Assembly (NCBI GenBank): GCA_021397845.1
Contig: CM038043.1
Coordinates: 30,441,501-30,505,500, forward strand
DNA: 64,000 bases
Direction of reading: 5' to 3'
Origin: Areca catechu
Lineage: Eukaryota; Streptophyta; Magnoliopsida; Arecales; Arecaceae
Position numbers and translations under genes: made by a program. The notes beneath the pieces were generated by a model. That model was not told where the DNA came from, made no database searches, and worked only from the letters and a program-made list of their open reading frames with translations. Numbering within the stretch: the stretch's first letter is position 1; every line of letters begins with the position of its first letter. Of the stretch, positions 44,332 through 55,728 are shown in pieces.

Positions 44332-45809
44332 TGTTGCCCAGATATGGTGCCCAAGAGGGGGGGTGAATTGGGTATTTAAAAAATTTAAGGCAATATATGT
44401 GCTATCAGGTTTTAAGGTGAAGAGTGATAGTGCTTTAATAATTATGCAACGGAAGCAACGAAATAAAATGACAATTAACGAGCTAAAGAAGCTAAAGAGC
44501 AAACCAATGCAAACACACAAGAAATATAGTGGTTCGGTGCACCCAGCACCTACATCCACTCCCCAAGCTCCACTTGGGAATTTCACTATAATCTTTAGAT
44601 TACAGCCGACTTGTTTTACCAGGCTCACAAGTCAAAACCTTACACACTTGTTTTGGCTTCGGGCTAACAAGCAACCCTAGTTGGTTTTATCAATTGGCTC
44701 ACCAACAAACCTCACTCACTTGTTTTGGCTTCGGGCTTACAAGCAACCATAGTTGGTTTTATCAATTGGCTCACCAACAAACCTCACTCTAGTTTCAAAT
44801 TCCCTTGAAACTAGCTAAAGACAAAAGAGTATGAATACAAGTAATGAAAACTAAACAAACTCCTTTTGAGCAAAAATAAATTCGTTGAAGCTCTTGATGG
44901 AGACTCTTCAAGCCTTTTGTCTTGGAATCTTGGACCTCACTAAATGCCAAACACTTGAATGTTGGATTCCTCAAAAATGGAAAGCTTTTGGGAAGGGAAT
45001 CTCTTGGTTTTCTCACACTTTTTGGCTTTGGAAGTGATTGAAGGCTTTGTACTTTGAACCTATACTTTTTCACTTTTTCTCCTTGTCTTTTTTGAAGTTT
45101 GGTGGAGGTTAAATACCTCATTCATGCTGAAACAACTCCACAAGACCGTTAGATTCAAAAATATGGCCGTTTATGGCCGTTAGAAATCAAATCAGAAGTT
45201 TAGAAAAACTAGCCGTTATGCCATGAGTCGACCTCATGAGTCGACCTCTGGATCAAGTGTCGACCTCATGAGTCGACCTCCAGTATATTTTAGGCAAAAG
45301 TTCAGAGTACCATAGTTCTGCCCATTTTGAATTCTCAGGCTATGAGTCGACCTCTGGTGTCGACCTCTGGACAGGTGTTGACCTCTGGTGGTCGACCTCT
45401 GGAGCGTGCCACTGAGATTTTGCCGTGCCGGCCATGCTGAACTTTTCTTCTCTTCATGAGTCGACCTCTGGTGGTCGACCTTTGACAAGGTGTCGACCTC
45501 TGGTGGTCGACCTCTGATCTGAATTTTTCTGAAACTCTTTGAGATGTTGCGTGCCATGCTTGAGTTTCTCTAAGCCTTTGTTTCTTTTGTCAATAATTTC
45601 TTAACAAGAAGGTCCAATTTGAGTATTTTGATCTTGTCCAAGGTAGAAGAGCTCTTTCCCAAATCAGGTAAACTTAGTTTCATCAATGTACTTTTGATAC
45701 TCTTTTTGAATAACCTAAGTCCTGAAACTTTTATCTAGAGATGAAACATTAGTCCAAACATATACTCAACCTTTTGTTAATCATCAAAACTAAGGAGTCA
45801 AAGCCAACA
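44332..45809 (-). repeat. 5' LTR of element Y (1478 bp)
   Basis: Same ends as the 3' LTR. Eleven exact GTCGAC in 45,226-45,515. A TATA-like TATTTAACC on the minus strand lies near 45,112 (GAGGTATTTAACC). Confidence 0.95.
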
Positions 45810-45814
45810 CATGG

Positions 45815-46208
45815 GTATGTCTCATACTCTATTCAGAATCTCTGTGGACACTGGGACATCTCTGCGTCGCACCTAAGCAATCCATCCATCACTACCTCGA
45901 GCAAGTGAACCATAGAACTCTCGAATCAAATCTGGGTAAAATTTTTCTATCAAGGAGCAAAATGGAACCAATCCTTCATCCCTAAGCCACGGACCTATCC
46001 TAAACTGCTGCTGATCAATGAAATCATAGTCGACATGATGTCCTTCGATGATGGTCTTCGATCCCATGTGATTCGCTACAGGAAGGAGAGGTCTGGCCAG
46101 AATCTCAGGCTCCATAACTACTCTAGCCTCATGTCGGGCCTTTGTTCTCCTTTCTTCTTCTTGATTGGATGGTCTTAGATATCGGACAACATGCTTCCTA
46201 GGCCCCAT
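45815..46208 (-). pseudogene. X envelope-like 3' ORF, N-terminal part
   Basis: Starts MGPRKHVVRYLRPSN and contains LRDEGLVPFCSLIEKFYPDL and REFYGSLARGSDGWIA, aligned with the Y protein (LRDAGLVHFCTM, ERFYPDLIREFYGSM). After a stop at codon 112 the frame can be followed to VRRRDVPVSTEILNRV, a second stop, and DIPM, where the Y insertion splits the Met codon region. It resumes at 34,936. The X and Y proteins share the fold-like domain but differ widely elsewhere. Confidence 0.8.
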
Positions 46209-46460
46209 TTCAAAGATACAAGATGGAAATGCAAGAAGGGAAGAAACCTAGGGTTTCTACAGTGCAAAATCAAAGAGGAAGGGGGAAAATGGTAGAACAT
46301 GAAGGAAAATCCATCCCAAACGAGTATTTAAGAGATTTGGAGTTGAAATTTGGAGGGAAGAAATCATTGGAACGGTGTTGGGGATGAGTCAGCTCGATTT
46401 GGAAGGAAGAAGACAATGAAAACACTTAGTTTTCTTACTTTTATTTATGTCTATCACCGT

Positions 46461-46520
46461 TCAAGTGTCGACTCACGATATAGAGTCAAGTGTCGACACT
46501 TCCAAGTATTGACACTTCGA
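46461..46520 (-). promoter_or_regulatory. GTCGAC motifs in the pol to 3'ORF spacer of X
   Basis: AAGTGTCGACTCACG and AAGTGTCGACACTT plus a one-base variant (AAGTATTGACACTT). The flanks match those repeated in the X LTR (GTCGACACTT), not those of Y (GTCGACCTC). Confidence 0.5.
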
Positions 46521-46655
46521 CTTAAAACTGAAAAAAATAGGAAATGAAGCTTTGATCAAAATGAATAGAATTTCAATGGAATTCAAGGAGATTAAACATG
46601 ATTAGTAGCAAATTTGATCAATCAAGGGTCAAAGAATATGAAGAGATGGAAATTT

Positions 46656-47997
46656 TCAATCAAAAGGGTTGATGACCCCAAGTTCTCTTCTAATCATACT
46701 AAACCATTCTTCTTGGAGAGATTTAGTCAATATATCAGCTAATTACATTTCACTACTAACAAATTCAAGTACAATATCATTGCTTTCAACATGATTTCTA
46801 ATAAAATAATGCCTAATTTCAATATGTTTACTTCTTGAGTGCTGAACAAGATTTTTAGTTAAGCATATTGCACTAGTATTATCATATTTTATAGGTGTCT
46901 TAGTTTGTTTGATTTCAAAATCTTTAAGTTGTTGCTTAATCCATAAGATTTGAGCACAACATCCTGCTGCAATATACTCGACCTCAGCTATGGATAGTGC
47001 AACTGAAGTTGGTTTCTTACTAAACTAGGAGATTAAGTTAACTCCAAGAAATTGGCAAGTTCCACTGGTACTTTTTCTATCAAGTTTAAACCCAGCAAAA
47101 TCAGCATCAAAAAATCTAATTAAATCAATAGATGAATTTCTAGAATACCACAAACCAATATCAATTGTACCAGATAAGTATCTAAATATGCGCTTAACAG
47201 CCAACAGATGGGACTCTTTATGATCAGACTGATATCTAGCACACATACAGATACAAAACATTATATCTAGTCTACTAGCAATCAAATATAATAAAGAGCC
47301 AATCATTTCTCTATATAATTTTTGATCAATAGATTTACCATGTTCATTTTTATCAAGTTTACAAAAGGGACTCATAGGTGTACCTATTGACTTAGTAGTC
47401 CCCATCCCAAATTTCTTTAAGATTTCTCTTGTATACTAGCTTGGTTGATGAAGATTTCATTCTTAGTTTGCTTGATTTGGAGTTCGAGAAAGAAATTGAG
47501 TTCTTCCATCATGCTCATTTCGAACTCTCCCTGCATAAGCTTGGCAAACTCTTGACAAAGGATTTCATTAGTAGCACTGAATATAATATCATCAACATAA
47601 ATTTGTACTACTAACAAATCATCATTTTTCTTCTTTAGAAATAAAGTTGTCAACATGGCCTCTAGAGAATTCATTTTCAATCAAAAACTTACTGAGTCTT
47701 TCATACCATGCTTAGGGTGCTTGCTTTAAATCATAAAGTACTTTGTGTAGTTTGAAAACATGATCAGGATGTGCATGATTTTCAAAACTAGGTGGCTATT
47801 CAACATATACTTCTTCTACTTTATAACCATTCAGAAAAGCACTCTTAACATCCATTTGAAAATATTTGAAGTTCACAAAATATGAAATGCTAAAAGTAAT
47901 CTAATGGCTTCAAGTCTAGCAACAGGTGCAAAGGTTTCATCAAAATCAATGCCCTCAACTTGATTATAACCTTTAGCAACCAATCTAGCCTTGTTCT
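46656..47997 (-). pseudogene. X RT (3' part) and RNase H
   Basis: Resumes after Z with KNKARLVAKGYNQ, GIDFDETFAPVARLEAIRLL, then breaks. It continues at 47,417-47,680 (LLVVQIYVDDIIFSATNE, YVDD intact) and 47,025-47,405 (SIDQKLYREMIGSLLYL, FFDADFAGFKLDRKSTSG). The RNase H end runs to a TGA at 46,656-46,658 (GVINPFD). Several stops and frame changes. It aligns throughout with Y pol at moderate identity. Confidence 0.88.
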
Positions 47998-50448
47998 TGA
48001 AAGAATTATTCCCTAAAGGCCAATCAAAATGTTGTATTTCGATGGGATTTTCTTTGTATCCCAAACCAGTGTATTGACATTATCAATTAATAAAGGCATT
48101 TTATTTTCATCATACGCTGTGTCTTATTAATTTTATTAAGATATGATGAACCCCATAGATTAGGGCTATGGTTCTAGGGTTATGATGAGATCATACCAAT
48201 GAGACCTAAAGCCTTAAAGCCCTAATCTAGAATATTCCTGGTCGATGGGATATTGAGTAGGGGATCAATGTTTCCGGTAAGACCAGCACATCCTACGTAT
48301 GCTTGGTGAAGAGGGTGACTGATCTCACAGTCACTTGTGTTTGACACTAATACTAGGATGTGGGTGCTCATTAGAGAATGAGTTCACTGAATGGATCCAG
48401 CTTGAGAACATCTGATGGAACCTTATCTGTTTGTCAATAGATGTTCTCATAGTGGGAGTAATGCATGTGATCCTTTGACCTGAGACTGCCATGGTACCTT
48501 GTATGCATGAATCCATACTTTGGTTCACACTCAATCATGACACTGAGTCATGCATGGGGTGATACTGGGTATGGTGGATTGCATATGGAGGTTGTGAGTA
48601 GGTCAAAAAGGAATCGAGCAACCCTAGTAAGAGGGAAGCGCATCCAGATGATTTCAATCAAATGAAGATTCGGGAAATCTTTGATCAAAGTATGAACATT
48701 AGAAATAGTTTCTAATGGTTCATTAATGAATCATCATTATCAGATTGAGCAAGGAATGAATATGAAATTGGATTTGACAAGTATCCATATCCATAGTCAT
48801 ATTCAGGGTGCAAGTAGATCGAATGACTGAATTGTCCGGTAACTCACCACTGAAGGGTATTTTGGAAAATCCATCAAAATCCCTCATCTTTCGGGTAGGC
48901 ATGATACATTGCTAAATGTCAATCTTGTCTTGTAGGTCTTCAAGAACCAATTGATTTGGTTTCATGAGTCAATTCGATGTGTGATTCGAATTGGACAATT
49001 AGGTGAGCCAATTTGACCTAATTAGGTCAATCGTGTTCGATCGGATCGAATCAGCTCAAACCTAAACCTACTACTGGCTAGATATGGAATCCAATGGATC
49101 ACACACAATAAAGACTTGATCAAGGAAGTCATTCATGATTTAATTAGGGTTAAAGGATCTTAATTGGTTAGCCGGATTACATACTAGCATATGTAGGCTA
49201 ACCAAATTTCTAACCCAATTGGATTGGGTCCGGTTGCTTGCTACTTGGGCTAAACTAATTATGGGAAACCTAAATTAGGTTGACTCCTAAGTGGGGCTAG
49301 CCTAATCAGAGCTAAATCTGATTTTGATTTTGATTTAAGGGCATTTTAGGTGCCATACATGAAGAGTCCCAATGGCATGGGACTCTTGGTACCTAAATGA
49401 TACCTTAACTTCAAAAGGGCACTGAATGAGCTATAGATCTCTAATTTGAATATAATTTATATGGTCAGAAAGGAAATTTTATGCTCTTTCCAATGACAGC
49501 AATATTTCCTATGTTTTGACTGGTCAACATTCTTTGAATTTTGCGTGGAAGAAAGATAGCACGCGTAGTGCATGAAGAGTTGCAACTCTTCATGTGGCAC
49601 GCGGTTCTGATAGAGAGTCCTTCTGCTATCAGGACTCTTCATAATATCCGATGTTTGGAGATTGAAAAGGAACTTCTTGGCTTCCTAGGGATCGGTAATT
49701 GACATGTGGCAAGTGAGAATTCGTCCAGATAAAAGAACTGATGTGAATAAGGCCTTCGGTGCATAAATGGGCTTATTAGATATAATTTTTTAAGCCAAAT
49801 AACTTCTCTTTGTCTTGAAAAATCATATCTGATAAGTTGATGGGAGGACATATCACACGCTCCTCTTGTATCTATAAATAGGGGGCAGTGAAATGAGTCT
49901 GATAATGAAGAATTCCACTGAAGCACTATTCTGAGTGTCTATCTCTTCCTCCTTCATTCTTTAAGACAAGACTTGTCTTGTTAAGACAATGTATTTTCTA
50001 CTAGGACAAGGCTTTGTTTTAGGACATAAGCCTAAGGGGTCCTAGAAGAGGGTTGTCCTAAAACCAAGAGTGGTTTAGGAGAGTGTCTTTAGTGCCCTAC
50101 AGTAGAACAGGGTGTCCTATAGTGGTCAATAGACCAAAGGCTGCCGAAAGAGTTCCACTTATCCAAGCAACTTGAACAAGGAGTTCTTCCTTGGTCCGAG
50201 TTTCATGTGGATCACCGTTGGAGGGTGAACGTTTGGGCGCCTGGTGGAGAAGAAGGCTGAATTAGGGTTTTCTTCATCGGATTGGATACTAGCGGTTCAG
50301 GTTGGTGCCTAAGCTCTAGTTTATATTATATATGCATGTTTGTTTGTTTTAATTCCTAGTAAGGAGGTCTTGGGTTAAGAGTTTGGTAGTGGTTTCATAA
50401 TAAATTTTTGAAATTCACGCTTCCGCCCTGGTCACCAAAACCCTTACA
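47998..50448. mobile_element. Element Z: 2.45-kb LTR-like insertion in X RT
   Basis: TG...CA ends (TGAAAGAATTATTCC ... CCCTTACA) with a near-TSD GTTCT (47,993-47,997) and GTTCC (50,449-50,453); removing it rejoins X RT at RNCK/KNKAR. No coding capacity. A TATA box in an LTR-like context (CTATAAATAGGGGGC, 49,870-49,884) reads on the plus strand. Best read as a solo LTR of a long-LTR family; I could not name the family. Confidence 0.7.
49872..49878 (+). promoter_or_regulatory. TATA box of element Z
   Basis: TATAAATAGGGGGCAGTG, typical of plant LTR promoters, about 1.87 kb into Z, which suggests plus orientation. Confidence 0.5.
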
Positions 50449-50700
50449 GTTCCTAGTAACAATACTACTTTCATCCAATTTAGTCCTAGATACCCATTTT
50501 GTGCCAATAATTGAAACATTAGATGATCTTTTTATTAGAGTCCAAACATTGTTTCTTTCAAACTGATTTAATTCTTCTTGCATTGCATTAATCCAATTAA
50601 GGTCTTTTTAGCATTTTCAAACATTTTGGTTCAATTTGAAAAATAAAAACAATATAATCACATTTATTTCTAATTAAAGATCTTGTTCTTACCCCTTTTG
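50449..50700 (-). pseudogene. X RT, N-terminal part (split by Z)
   Basis: MQEELNQFERNNVWTLIKRS and IIGTKWVSRTKLDE align with Y RT (MQDELNQFKRNNVW, GTKWVFRNKLDE). The frame is lost where Z begins at 50,448. Confidence 0.85.
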
Positions 50701-52213
50701 ATGGATCATCTAGGATTAACTCCTTAAGATGTCCATGAGCATACCTTCACTCCTTGGATAGATTTTGATGCTTTGGTGTAGATTGTATGGCTTCTTCTCT
50801 TTCATTTTTGTCTTGATCTTCTTCTCCATGTTGAGAAGACTGATCTTCCAATATTAGCTTCTTTAACTTTTCAGCACCTGCACATGCATCAGAAGTATCC
50901 TCTTTTCTAGAGGATTTGTTAGCAGACTCTTCATAAACTACATGTACAGACTCCTCTACTACTAAGGTTCTCTTATTAAAAACTCTGTATGCCCTGCTTG
51001 ATGTAAAGTATCATAAGAAGATACTTTCATCAGACTTGCCATCAAATTTTTCCAAATTATCTTTACTATTATTCATGATAAAACATTTACAACCAAAAAT
51101 ACGAAAATATTTTAAAGTCAATTTTTTTGTTTCCAAAGCTCATATGGAGTTTTTTTAAATAGGATGAATTAAAACATATTTCAAAATATAACAAGCAGTA
51201 TTAATTGCTTCAGTCTAAAAATACCTTGGCAAATCATTTTCACAAAGCATAATACATGTCATTTCTTTTAAAGTATGATTTTTCCTTTCTACAATCCCAT
51301 TCTGTTGAGGTGTCCTAGGTGCAAAAAAATTGTATTCAATCCTTTTTCATTGCAAAAGTTTTCAAAATCCTGATTTTCAAATTCAAAACCATGACCACTA
51401 TGAATACAAATTACTGAAGTACCTTTTTTATTTGAAACTTTTCGGTAAAACTTCATGAATGCTGAAAATGATTCGTCTTTGTGAGCAAGAAATAAAATCC
51501 ATGTAAACCATAAAAAATCATCCACTATAACTAATCCATATCTCTTACCTCCTAGACTATATGTTCTAGTTGGTCCGAAGAGATCCATATGGAGTAGTTC
51601 TAATGGCCTAGTAGTTGTAACAAAACCTTTAGGTTTAAAAGATGTTTTTACTTGTTTTCCAAATTGGTATGCTCCATAAACTTTAACCTTTTCAAAACTA
51701 AGTTTTGGCAAATCTGTTACTAAATCCTTTTTAAAAAGTTTTGAAAGTAAATACATGTAGCATGACCTAGTCTACGATGCCAAAGCCAACTAGTCTCTTT
51801 TATAGTAGAATTCATTACAACTAGGCATTCTCTATTATGCAAAGATAAATAATCCAAATCTACTAGATAGATATTACCATGGCTTTTTTCAATGAATTTT
51901 ATTCCATTTTTATCAGGACTAGCAATCATGCAAAAAGATGATTAAAAATAACTTGAAAATCCTTATCGCAAAATTGACTAATACATAAAAGATTATGCTT
52001 TAAACCTTCAACTAAAAGTACATTATTAATACAAGTAGAAGGGGTGATGTGAACCTTACTAGTACCAATAATTTTTCATTTACCATTATCTTCAAAGGTC
52101 ACACTCCCTCCATTTATTGTCTCAAGAGAGGTGAATTGCTTTACATCTCCTATCATGTGTCTTGAACAACCACTATCAAGATACCATAGTATATTATTTT
52201 TCTTGGTTGCAAG
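50700..52213 (-). pseudogene. X protease remnant and integrase
   Basis: Open pieces: 51,720-51,929 (GNIYLVDLDYL, TSWLWHRRLGHA pre-integrase motif) and 51,289-51,756. The second piece holds VYGAYQFGKQ with the zinc Cys pair damaged, LLHMDLFGPTRTYSLGGKRY, and HSGHGFEFENQDF, where the catalytic Asp of SDHG is replaced by Gly. The protease region above it (about 51,950-52,200) has lost its frame. The C-terminal integrase part (50,700-51,280) is broken by several stops but still has the copia layout. Confidence 0.85.
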
Positions 52214-53952
52214 ACACACCTGTAAAACAAATCAAGTTTTGTTTTTAGGTACCCAAGCCAACTTGGATCCTTTAGGATTAGTGCTTAAATTAGTTTTTTT
52301 TGGAACCCAAATCTTTCCAAAATTATTAATTTATCTTAAATTGCATTGAAAAGCTTTATGACCTAATTTTTTGCATAAAAAACATGTAATGCTTGATGAT
52401 GTAGGTACAAAAAAATTTTGAAATATCTTTGTTATTTTTGAGGTTTGTATCCTAATCCTGCTTTGTTAAAAATAGCTCTTTGATTATTTAAAAGAAGATT
52501 TAATTTTTCAGAACTATAAGTGAATTTTTCAACAAATGGTTTTATTTTATCAAGTTTATCTTTATAATTTTTATTTTCTATCTCTAAATCTTTGTTTTTC
52601 TTTAAAAGATCACCATTTGAAATAATAGCTTTAGGTCTTTTTAAAACTTCATTTTCCATTATTAATGCTTTGTTTTTCTTTTCTAAAATATCAAGTTTAC
52701 TTTTCAATTCACTAACTTAATTTAAAAAAGAATTATTTTCATGTAAAAAACTATTTGCATGCTTTTTCAATTTTCTATTTTCAGATAAAATTAATTTATA
52801 ATCATGCATCAATTCATCAAGTGCATTTTTCAATTCATCAAAAGTAAAATCTACTTCAGAGTCAGAAATTACCTCTTCTTGTTCTTGTTGTACCATGAAA
52901 CATAGATTGGCGACTTCAGTTGGTTCTTCATCTGAGCTAGAGTCCTCGCTATTACTCCAGGTCACCATCATAGCTTTCTTTATAAGCTTCTTCCTTGATT
53001 TTTCTAGAAGAGGGCAGTCAAACTTGTAATGTCCGGGCTTCTTGCATTCGAAGCATGTTGGCACCTCTTTTTCCTTGTCTTTTTCTTTCTCCTTTTCTTT
53101 TTCCTTGTCTTTACTTGTTTGGAACTTTTTCTTGTAAGGAAATTTTCTTCTTTTCATAAATCTTCTGAACTTCCTTGCTAGAAGGGCTTCCTCACTCTCA
53201 TCCTCTTCTTCTTCTTCTGATTCTTTACTTGAGGATTCTTCTTGAATTATAGACTTGAAGGCTATCCCCTTTTTCTTTTTGTCCAAGTCCATAGATTTTT
53301 GCTTCAGATTTAGCTCATAAGTCATGAGCGATCCTACTAGTTGCTCCAAGGGTAATTTATCAACATCTTTGTCTTCTTATATGGCGGTCACCTTTGGATC
53401 CCATGAAGTTGGAAGTGACCTAAGAATTTTGTTGACAAGATCAGCATTAGACATGACTTTACCTAAACTTCTCAAGCCATTAACAATGTTTGTGAATCTA
53501 GTATACATGTCAGTGATAGATTCATTTGGTTCCATTCAAAAAATCTCATAAGTGTGCACTAACATGTTTACTTTTGTATTCTTCACTTGATCAGTACCCT
53601 CATGGGTAACTTTAAGTGTATCCCATATTTTCTTAGTAGATATGCATTTAGAAATTCTATTGAATTCATTAGGATCTAATGCATAATAAAGGAGATTCAT
53701 TGCTTTCGTATTAATCTTGGATTGTTTAATGTCATTTTCATCCCAATCCTCTTCGAGCTGGGATGGAAACACCATTAACCACAATTGAAGGAATATGTGG
53801 ACCCTTATCAATAACTTTCCATAAATTATAATCTATTGAATGCATGCAAATTCTCATTCTAGTTTTTCAATAAGTATAATTTGTTCTATTAAATATGGAG
53901 GTCTATTGGAAGCTTGTCCCTCAACTATACTAGTACCAAGGGGGGTAGCCAT
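52214..53952 (-). pseudogene. X gag, broken
   Basis: Starts about 53,952 (MATPLGTSIVEGQASNRPPY). Open pieces: 53,536-53,811 (KAMNLLYYALDPNEFNRISK capsid motif), 52,717-53,349 (acidic stretch, Lys-rich stretch, zinc knuckle CFECKKPGHYKFDC) and 52,432-52,707 (coiled coil, then AIFNKAGLGYKPQK). The second knuckle has decayed. Gag ends WVPKNKT-stop near 52,225, in the same frame as pol, whereas in Y pol is in the -1 frame. Stops near 53,380 and 53,535 and between the pieces inactivate it. Confidence 0.88.
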
Positions 53953-53995
53953 AAATCTTTACTCAAGGTGGTTAGACCTATATACTGAGAACGTG

Positions 53996-54007
53996 GCTTT
54001 GATACCA
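53996..54007 (-). other. Primer-binding site of X
   Basis: Minus strand TGGTATCAAAGC, one mismatch to the initiator Met-tRNA PBS, two bases from the LTR edge. Confidence 0.85.
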
Positions 54008-54009
54008 CT

Positions 54010-55600
54010 TGTTGCCCAGTAAGCAACCCAAGAGGGAGGGTGAATTGGGTTTCTAAAAAATTAAATGCATGTATGTCCTAATTCAATAAACAACTTAAGT
54101 GCAATGAGATGCAAGAGTAATATGCTCTTAAAGAGTATACAGTGAAAATTTAAAAGCAATAAATATAAGAGTAAGAGAGAAAGAGAGACAAGTAATCACT
54201 AACACAATCCAAGTATAGTGGTTCGATGCTTTTCAATGCACCTACATCTACTCCCCAAGGTTTACTTGGGAATTCACTATAATCTCCACTAATTATAACT
54301 GATTAGTTTTCTGGGCTCACTAATCAAAACCCGACTTATTTTCATAAGGCTCACAAGTCAAAACCTCCCTTGGTTTTTCGGGCTAATCAAGAACCTAATT
54401 GGTTTTAAGGCTCACCAACAACCTCCTTGATTTTCAAGGTTAACCAATAACCTCCTTGGTTTTCAAGGCTAACCAAAAACCTCCTTAGTTTTCAAGGCTA
54501 ACCAAAAACCTTCTTGGTTTTCCAATAGGCTAACCAAAAACCTCCTTGATTTTTCAATAAGCTAACCAAAAACCTTTACAACAAAGATAGAGTTAAAGTA
54601 AAGCAACAAGAAAAGCTTTCTTAATAAAAGCGGACATCTCTTTGAAGCTTTGAGGAATTGCTGTCTTCAACTTGATGAAACCTCAATCAATGCTCAAGAA
54701 TGTTGGACTTGAATGCTCTTGAAGGTTTGAATGCTTCGAGACTTCTCTTTGCTTGAAGGTGGTTGCTCTGAATGAATGGGAGTGAATACACTTGCTTTTC
54801 TTTTTCTATTATTGATCTTCTTTTGTTTAGATTTGATTTAAATCACTTAAATACCTTTCCAAGGCCTCAAAATCAGTTTAAGGTCATTAGACACAAAAAA
54901 CTAGTCGTTGGGAGCTAAGAGGGATGAGTTCTGCATTTGAAAAACTAGCCGTTACTGTTTCTAGAACTCCAAGTATTGACACTTCAAGCTATGAGTCGAC
55001 ACTTAAGTTCTATGAGTCGACACCAAGTTCAAATAACTTTATTGAAACTTTCTGCAATTCTTTGATGAGTCGACACTTCTTTTGGTTAGTCAACACTTGA
55101 CATCCATGAGTCGACACTTCAGGAAAGTCTTCAATTTTAGCAAGTTCTGTATCAAAATTTTCTTAGGCCTTGAGCCGATCCTTGAGTCCATATCTTGAGC
55201 CAACACTTGATTGGCATTAATTGACACTTCAGCTATTCCATTTGACACTCTTTCTGCATACCAGTTTAAGTCAACACTTCCACTGTCATAAGTCGACACT
55301 TGAGTTTTGAGTCAACACTTTAAATCGACACTTGCTGAGATTTCTTCAAAAATCATTGAACCTCTGCTAAAACCAATTTATGCTGGAATAACCAAGTCCT
55401 TTCAAGCAATCTTCAAGTACTTAAGTCCATTTAAAACTGATCTTTCATTCATGAAGGGACTTCTTTATTTTGACAAGCAATCAAATCTTGTTGAATTGAT
55501 GAGTACATTTTTCTATAAAAACACACTTTACAAAAATAGTTAGTACTCAACTTATACTTAAGTATTTTGTTTATCATCAAAATCAATAACAGAGTCAACA
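54010..55600 (-). repeat. 5' LTR of element X (1591 bp)
   Basis: Minus strand TGTTGACTCTGTTATTG ... TTACTGGGCAACA. Five exact GTCGAC plus many one-base variants in 54,970-55,340. Confidence 0.92.
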
Positions 55601-55605
55601 TTTTC

Positions 55606-55707
55606 TTCATGAAATAATTATTCTTGATCTCCGAGGATACAATCCCTACTCATCCTAGCTATGGTAGTGAGTTAGGTTTTTTTTTTGACCGCCTACGATA
55701 GCAATCA
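55606..55707 (+). repeat. 5' LTR of element G, last part
   Basis: Continues the LTR cut at 31,119. TGAAATAATTATTCTTGATCTC and CATCCTAGCTATGGTAGTG match the 3' LTR at 61,597-61,660. Ends TAGCAATCA. Confidence 0.88.
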
Positions 55708-55710
55708 AAT

Positions 55711-55728
55711 TTTGGCACCATTGCCCGA
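55711..55728 (+). other. Primer-binding site of G
   Basis: TTTGGCACCATTGCCCGA, close to the TGGCGCCGTTGCCGGGGA type complementary to tRNA-Asp that Athila-like elements use; a few mismatches. Confidence 0.65.

Larger units (their letters stand above)
34942..45809 (-). mobile_element. Element Y: young, nearly complete Sirevirus (10.9 kb)
   Basis: LTRs 34,942-36,407 (3') and 44,332-45,809 (5') with a perfect 5-bp TSD CATGG (34,937-34,941 and 45,810-45,814). By eye the LTRs differ by 3 substitutions, a 1-bp indel and a 13-bp indel. It contains an exact Met-tRNA PBS, gag, protease, integrase, RT, RNase H, an intact 3' ORF and three PPT-like tracts. It is broken only by two one-base losses in A-runs (near 42,955 and 41,016). 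It is inserted in the 3' ORF of X. Confidence 0.95.
31120..55600 (-). mobile_element. Element X: decayed Sirevirus (Ty1/copia) with two nested insertions
   Basis: LTRs at 31,120-32,670 (3') and 54,010-55,600 (5'). The TSD is CTTTC (31,115-31,119) and TTTTC (55,601-55,605), a 4/5 match. The initiator Met-tRNA PBS is present. Order on the minus strand: gag, protease remnant, integrase, RT/RNase H, 3' envelope-like ORF. All frames are broken. Y (34,942-45,809) sits in the 3' ORF and Z (47,998-50,448) in RT. The X LTRs differ by about 10% by eye in their first 230 bases. Confidence 0.92.
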
